In this document: in pieces, positions 18,420 to 23,123 of the stretch
Layout: each line of letters opens with the position of its first letter
Numbering within the stretch: position 1 is the first letter of the stretch
NCBI GenBank assembly: GCA_015680685.1
Contig: MNCI01007673.1
Coordinates: 458,982-482,104 of the forward strand
Length of the DNA stretch: 23,123 nt
Reading direction: 5' to 3'
Source of the DNA: Gnetum montanum
Taxonomy: Eukaryota > Streptophyta > Gnetopsida > Gnetales > Gnetaceae
The notes under the pieces: model-generated
Database searches by the model: none
What the model saw: only the letters and a program-made list of their open reading frames with translations
What the model was told of the DNA's origin: nothing
Translations under genes and position numbers: made by a program

Positions 18420-19290
18420 TGATGAGTGGTGAGTAGATCCTATGCCCAACCATAAAAATCATTAAGCATTCACACATCATGTAGTTGAAGTCTATGAACA
18501 TATAGTCTTCTAAGTACACTAGTCTCTAGGAAGTGAAACTAACTGTTACAATCATTGTCTTCCCAATTACATTTGTGAAATGCAAAGGTATCGTTAATTG
18601 CAACTGAGTCATATGATATTTATCATTTTTTATGTTTTCTATTTTAAGTCACCTAAGGATGAGAATAATGTATAAAATAAAATAATTAAATTTCTAATTT
18701 AATCTAATGAACTACTCCTAACTAATTCTAACATAAGTATTTGTTTCCACTTACTGTACACATCCTAAATACATTTAACACTACTGGCTTACCAAACGTT
18801 AAGCGTTACTAGAATTACCAAGTGCCAAGCATAACCTCAAAGTGGTTGTACTTATGTGCTTAATTAATTGCTATTTAATCTAGCTTAATTTAGCTTGATT
18901 ACTTAAAGCATTAAAGAAAATTTCATAAAACATTAAATTCATAAATAAAAAATTAATCTATTTCAAAGTGCTAAGGAGTTTATCAAAAAGTTCATCTTTA
19001 TTCCCGCATACACTCCCATGCTTAGGTACAACAATGCTAAAATAAAGATTCATACACTTTTTAACTCCTACTGTGACCACTTAGAAAAATATTCTAACTT
19101 TCAAATGACAAAACTACAAGAGCTCCACCACAACTATAAAAAATGATATGCCATAAACACAATGGGTGAGCATGTATTTATAGGAAAAAATAGACACTAC
19201 GTCGACGAGACTACATCAACACATCAAATCATGCATTGATGGATCCTAGTTGACAAGGCCCAGTTAACACAACCAATTTATGATTTATCA
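18420..19290 (-). mobile_element. LTR of family A, copy 3 (3' LTR of the older element)
   Basis: + strand TGATGAGTGGTGAG...TTTATGATTTATCA, 871 bp, i.e. sense TGATAAATCA...CACTCATCA. It aligns with the other copies across the whole LTR (cttcccaa..acttac block, 'tttccacttactgtacacatcc', 'ctcctactgtg.cca', TATTTATAgg), but it is the most diverged copy and has lost most of the GATATC palindromes. The polypurine tract lies at 19291-19300. Confidence 0.85.
19175..19182 (-). promoter_or_regulatory. TATA box of LTR copy 3
   Basis: The - strand TATAAATA is at the family's usual place, 108 bp from the LTR start. It is kept although the surrounding sequence has diverged. Confidence 0.5.
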
Positions 19291-19305
19291 TACCCCCATA
19301 ATTGA
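19291..19305 (-). other. Polypurine tract of the older family-A element
   Basis: The - strand TTATGGGGGTA runs straight into the LTR start. Together with the tail 'ttcattcaat' it matches 22905-22925 and, inverted, 868-887. Confidence 0.7.
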
Positions 19306-19599
19306 ATGAAAACTTGTCCTTGAGTTTTTTACAAATTTGGAAAGGTATGGAATTATTGATTGATGACAAACATACGAAAAATACAAACAAACACTAAGTG
19401 CCTAAGTGTATGGATATACAATCATTACAAATTTTTTTTAATGTTCAACACTACAAAATTGAACACCAGGAAAAAATTGACAAACACAATCCCTTTGATG
19501 GCATGAAGATAATGAAGAAGATTAAATGGTCCCAAGCGATGGAGGCTCCTAAGGTTCTGAAGAACCTTCTCATACTTTAGGCACAAGTAGTAATTGAGG

Positions 19600-22123
19600 C
19601 TATTATGGTTGCCTTGCTATGGTTGTAACTTCTGGTGAAACACAAAAAGCATTCAACAATGCTTTCATCTTCTCCTCCTTACTCCTAGGATCGTGCATGG
19701 TCCATGTAGCTTTGCCAATGTGGGTTAGAATGGGCACATGTCAAGGACAAGGCATTGTTGGAAACAGCTCCTTGACATTCATGAACCAGGCAGAAAATTA
19801 CTTGTGTTCGATGTCAAATGTTCTATTTGCATTCTGTAGTTCTTTGTAATTATTCATTCTTCTAGCTAGGTTCTCAACAATTGATCTTTGATCAATGAAT
19901 CTTTCCTTGAGAACTTTGAGTTCAATGTTTGTAGTCTCAAGCTTTTGCTTGGTCTCCTTACAGTGCTTGAACTCTGCCTCGTATAGTAAGTACAAGCTGG
20001 CCAGTTATTTCTCTAACTCTAACTATAGACATCCAACAATCAACATTGCTAGATTTGCATATCAAATATTGGCAAGTTTCATGTATTTTTTCATCTCTTC
20101 AATCTGCAACTCCTTCATGTGGACATTCGCTTTGTTGTACGCATTTGTCCCATCAATGATAGATTGTCATACCTTTTTTTACTTACTAGAGTTGCTGGAG
20201 GATCTCATTAACTTTTGGCTTAGCCATCTGGATGTGTTTTTCATGAACTTCCTTCTTTAGTCAACTTGATCTCTATAGTGGTTCTTGACTCCCTCAAATT
20301 TCAGAGGCTCATTCTTCTAGGCAGCAATATCAATCGTAGATTTTTGACATAAGGCACAGACTGCCTCCATAGAGAGATTTCTATTTTCAACTATCAATCT
20401 TCTTAGTTCAATATTTACTCTAGCTAGCTGCTCTTGCTATTTATGGATGAATACTTGCATCTATTATTTCTACACATTAACAATCTACAACTGATCATTC
20501 TCTGTAGCCAGCATCTCATTCTCTAGGTGCATTTGGACTAACTCCTTCTGAACTAAATATGTATTGGCTATGGCCATGGACTGGGCAAATATAGTTATCA
20601 CCATCCTTGCCTCAACCTATTTAAGTTTTTCTTGAAGCTATTGAAAAGCTTCATCTCTTGTTAGTGTAGGATTGAGGAGTGTAGGATCAATAAGGTAGGT
20701 TCTTAATTTAGCAACCTCTGCAACTAAGTGTTGGTTTTGCACTTGAGCTATTTTAAGTTTCCCTTTCAAAATCATGCATTTTTCCTTTACTTCAAGGTGA
20801 TCCAACTAGGTTGTGGTAACGGTATATGAAAAATCAAAGATATTCAAAATCAATTGCCTAGTTTCCACTAGTCGATCCAGCAACTCCTCGTGCTCGGTTG
20901 CACTCAATCAGCTACTAATAGTTCTTGCAAACATCTACACATCTCTAAGTGTAAAAATGTATAGTATAGATGCCACAAGTGTGTTCAGTGCTTTAGCAAT
21001 TCAACCAATAGCCACTTCCACTACCATTCCTGTCCTTGGTGTTGCATCACCAAGACAATTATCCCTTCACCTTCGTCCAAGCACATTGAAAAGGTAGCGA
21101 CATTCTCAAAGATTTTTGGGAATTTTTATTATTTCAAGAGAGATACTATTACCTATTAAGCACTATGATTTGACCTCACAAGCAGCTGCATTCTTTGGGC
21201 TAAGAATATTGGTCCACCTTCCTCCATCTAACTAATTATTCAAGCCACTTCATTGAGATGACTCATTGTAGAATGATACATAGATGGATCCCCTCTTATT
21301 CCTACCTACTACTCCTACTCATGTAAGAGCTACTCTCAAATTTCATGTACGAACTTAATGGCAACGCTAGCCTCTAGCTTTATTTCTTAAGTGGGTGGTG
21401 GAGGTGGTAGTTGCTGCTCCTCTTCTTTGGACACGGGAGGGGTCTTATCTTTCATCATTTTAGAAAAGGAGGCAATGGGAGCATTCTTGATTATGTCATT
21501 TGCATAGCAAACTATCCTTACCCTTTTACAAAGTTTTTTAATAAGGCATAGAAAAGGTAGGGTTTTCCTTCCACACTCATTTTCTTTGAAGTGCTTTTCT
21601 ATCTCCAAATAGATTAGCTCTGGAAGGTTTATAGGGAGTTTGCTACTTAAAGTAGTACATGCATAGGCAGAGAAATCAATCACCTTGCTAGACCTCACCA
21701 AAAAATTGAGGTGATAAGCCACTATCTTGAAGTATATGCACTTTGCCGATGTGAGCACACCAAACTCCTTGCAGTTAACCCATAACACCATTGGGTCCAC
21801 TTCTTTTCTACCTCTGGATCTACTTACATGGAGATCTCTACTAGATGGATCCCAGAATTAGGTAGACCAAGAGCTTGCACAATAGCTTCCACCAAGTAGG
21901 ACACCTGAATGTCCTTGATTTTCATAATGGCTCCTATCTTTTTGTTTTTCTAGAAGATATATGTCTTTCCCATATACCACTCTCCACTAGAAGTGATGAT
22001 TGTCCACATGGGAGAGTTTTACAACTACATATTGACTGCTAATGGAGCATGTTCTAGGAATGATCCAAAGTCCAATTCCTAGAGAACTAAGCATTGGACA
22101 TCACAAGGCTTGATCATATCAAG
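19600..22123 (-). pseudogene. Long pseudo-ORF of family A: globular N-part, proline run, coiled coil
   Basis: From 22123 the frame reads LDMIKPCDVQCLVL*ELDFG with stops mostly at expected Gln codons, then MWTIITSSGEWYMGKTYIF and DIQVSYLVEAIVQALGLP. One frameshift near 21800 leads into an open stretch (21387-21800) with FKIVAYHLNFLVRSSKVIDF and CGRKTLPFLCLIKKLCKRV, ending in LPPPPPT. This stretch loosely recalls the 'putative plant transposon protein' type of domain; that is a weak inference. From about 20850 to 19800 it is rich in Glu/Lys/Leu heptads, e.g. KHCKETKQKLETTNIELKVL, a clear coiled coil. A final piece reads LFPTMPCP and HIGKATWTMHDPRSKEEKM. About 840 codons in all. I do not recognise the protein; a structural, Gag-like role is one guess. 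Confidence 0.6.
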
Positions 22124-22904
22124 TGATGAGTGCCGAGGTACCCCTACACTCAACCATACGAATACGAGCGTCTCACGCGCGATTCAGTTGAACTCCAAGG
22201 ACTAAGTGCTTATGTGCCTTATGGAACACTTAAGGTTAATCAATCTTTTTCTTCCCAAACTTACTTGTATTGTCATAGTTGTATGGTTAAGTAAGTCTGA
22301 GGTATGTGATTTTTATGTCTTTTATCTTTTTATCACCTATGCTAAGAGAGGAAAGGGTGAAGAGACTAAGTGACTAACTTTCACTAACTAAGCTTTAATC
22401 ATCCTAGCATCAATATCTGTTTCCACTTGCCGTACACACCTTGAACCAGTGCAATGCTACTGGGATTACCAAATGCTATTCGTTATTGGGTTACCAAGCG
22501 TAGCACACGTGCTAAAAGCGATCGTACTGAATGCACTTAACTAGGAGTTAAGGGTTGAGAGAGATTAATTATCTAAGAAAACATTTAAGAATTTAACATT
22601 AATTAAATCCTGATTAGCTTAGTCCATGCACTGCAAGGTTTATCAAAAATTTCATCTTTATTTCCGTACACAAATGTGTGCTCAGGTACAATTTGCTCAA
22701 ATAAAGATCCATTCACTTTGAGACTCCTACTGTGGGCACATGGAAATTATTCTATCTCTGGAATGGTAAAACTATCAGAGTTTAGCTAAGGGTCTAGATC
22801 TAGATGTTCTTACAAGGGAAAGCCGCCTCTTATTTATAGACAAGGTAACAGGCTACGATATCACATACGCGATATTGTGGCCCATGCGATATCATGTCCC
22901 ATCA
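22124..22904 (-). mobile_element. LTR of family A, copy 4 (3' LTR of a younger element)
   Basis: 781 bp, sense TGATGGGACATGATATCGC...GGCACTCATCA. It keeps the GATATC dyads (22856-22893) and the TATA box, and resembles copies 1 and 2 more than its neighbour copy 3. On its 5' side (right) it is preceded by a polypurine tract and internal tail, so it is a 3' LTR whose element lies mostly right of the window. On its 3' side it abuts, in mid-frame, the ORF of the older element. Confidence 0.85.
22831..22838 (-). promoter_or_regulatory. TATA box of LTR copy 4
   Basis: The - strand TATAAATAAGAGGCGG is nearly identical to the boxes at 1000 and 6536. The GATATC dyads lie just upstream in the sense direction. 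Confidence 0.55.
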
Positions 22905-23123
22905 TACCCCCATGACTGAATGAAAACTCATCCTTGAGTTCCTTACAAAATATTGGGAAGGTATGGGATTATTGACTTGAATGATACTAATGGTGAATGG
23001 GGTGACATATGAATGGATCATCATTACAAAACATGAAAAAATTTAGTGTTCATGACACCAAGAGTGAACACTATACATAATTGACATCTAGCCTTATTTG
23101 GTAGCTGAGAGAGAAGAGAGAAG
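22905..23123 (-). mobile_element. 3' internal tail and polypurine tract of the younger family-A element
   Basis: On the - strand it reads a (CT)-rich run, CAGCTACCAAATAAGGC, TAGATGTCAATTATG, a segment with 'gaacac' motifs, 'ccataccttcc' and then the tract CATGGGGGTA at 22905-22914. It is a close inverted match of about 664-887. The rest of this element is outside the window. Confidence 0.8.

Larger units (their letters stand above)
19291..22123 (-). mobile_element. Internal region of the older family-A element
   Basis: 2.8 kb between LTR copies 3 and 4, on the - strand. Its left 300 bases (19291-19600) match the 3' tail seen at 22905-23123 and, inverted, at about 660-887. The rest is covered by one long degenerate reading frame described separately. 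No gag knuckle, protease, RT or integrase motif is visible, so the element probably depended on enzymes from elsewhere. Its 5' end is missing: the coding match runs directly into the inserted LTR at 22124. Confidence 0.75.

Noticed and set aside
19895-20260. A 121-codon open frame on the + strand with hydrophobic stretches
   Set aside because: It lies antisense to the coiled-coil pseudo-ORF of family A, whose heptads explain the base pattern. No motif of its own.
22095-22123. A primer-binding site after LTR copy 4 (- strand CTTGATATGATCAAGCC)
   Set aside because: It resembles TTGGTATCAGAGCC only with several mismatches and a gap, while the same bases read as coding continuous with the downstream ORF. 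Kept only as an alternative.
18420-22904. A simple complete element with LTR copies 3 and 4 as its pair
   Set aside because: A polypurine tract and internal tail precede copy 4, and copies 3 and 4 are too different for one insertion. Nested insertion explains both facts.

Overview
The window looks like gene-poor, AT-rich nuclear DNA from a plant with a large, transposon-filled genome. I found no intact cellular gene. Nearly every base I can assign belongs to a decayed retroelement. The plant assignment rests on Ty1/copia and Ty3/gypsy polyprotein motifs with methionine-initiator-type primer sites, a plant L1-type LINE with an RNA-binding ORF1 and a zf-RVT tail, and a tRNA-derived SINE. A gymnosperm or other giant-genome plant is plausible, but the sequence alone does not fix the taxon.

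Layout, left to right. (1) 1-1377, + strand: the 3' end of an LTR element ('family A') with its polypurine tract and a 490-bp LTR. It sits directly against the copia reverse transcriptase/RNase H region and seems to have inserted there. (2) 1378 to about 5794, - strand: a Ty1/copia element with gag, protease, integrase and RT remnants in the canonical order, a primer-binding site and a probable 5' LTR. (3) 6297-7292: a 143-bp tRNA-derived SINE (- strand) bounded by a 20-bp target-site duplication with two mismatches, and split by a solo family-A LTR (6453-7260) that has its own perfect 5-bp duplication GCTAA. (4) 7640-8180, - strand: a fragment of a second kind of non-LTR reverse transcriptase. 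(5) 8859-13986, - strand: a Ty3/gypsy-like element with two LTRs of about 1 kb. It keeps gag, protease, the integrase C-terminus and a chromodomain-like tail, but lacks RT, RNase H and most of integrase. It is inserted in a plant L1-type LINE. (6) 13987-18419, - strand: the rest of that LINE, with ORF2 (endonuclease, RT, zinc-finger tail) and ORF1. The LINE's 3' end probably resumes at about 8250-8858. (7) 18420-23123, - strand: an older family-A element (LTR 18420-19290 plus about 2.8 kb internal) whose internal ORF is cut at 22123 by the 3' end of a younger family-A element (LTR 22124-22904, tail running off the window).

Family A is the least familiar component. Its LTRs run TGATG...CATCA. 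They open with a cluster of GATATC-based palindromes just upstream of a TATA box. Its internal region encodes a long protein of unrecognised type (globular N-terminal part, proline run, long coiled coil) and no visible RT, so it is probably non-autonomous.

Most in-frame stops sit where a Gln or Trp codon is expected (CAG/CAA to TAG/TAA, TGG to TAG/TGA), as expected for long-methylated, deaminating transposon DNA. The order of events can partly be read from the nesting: copia, SINE and LINE are older than the family-A and gypsy insertions they contain.
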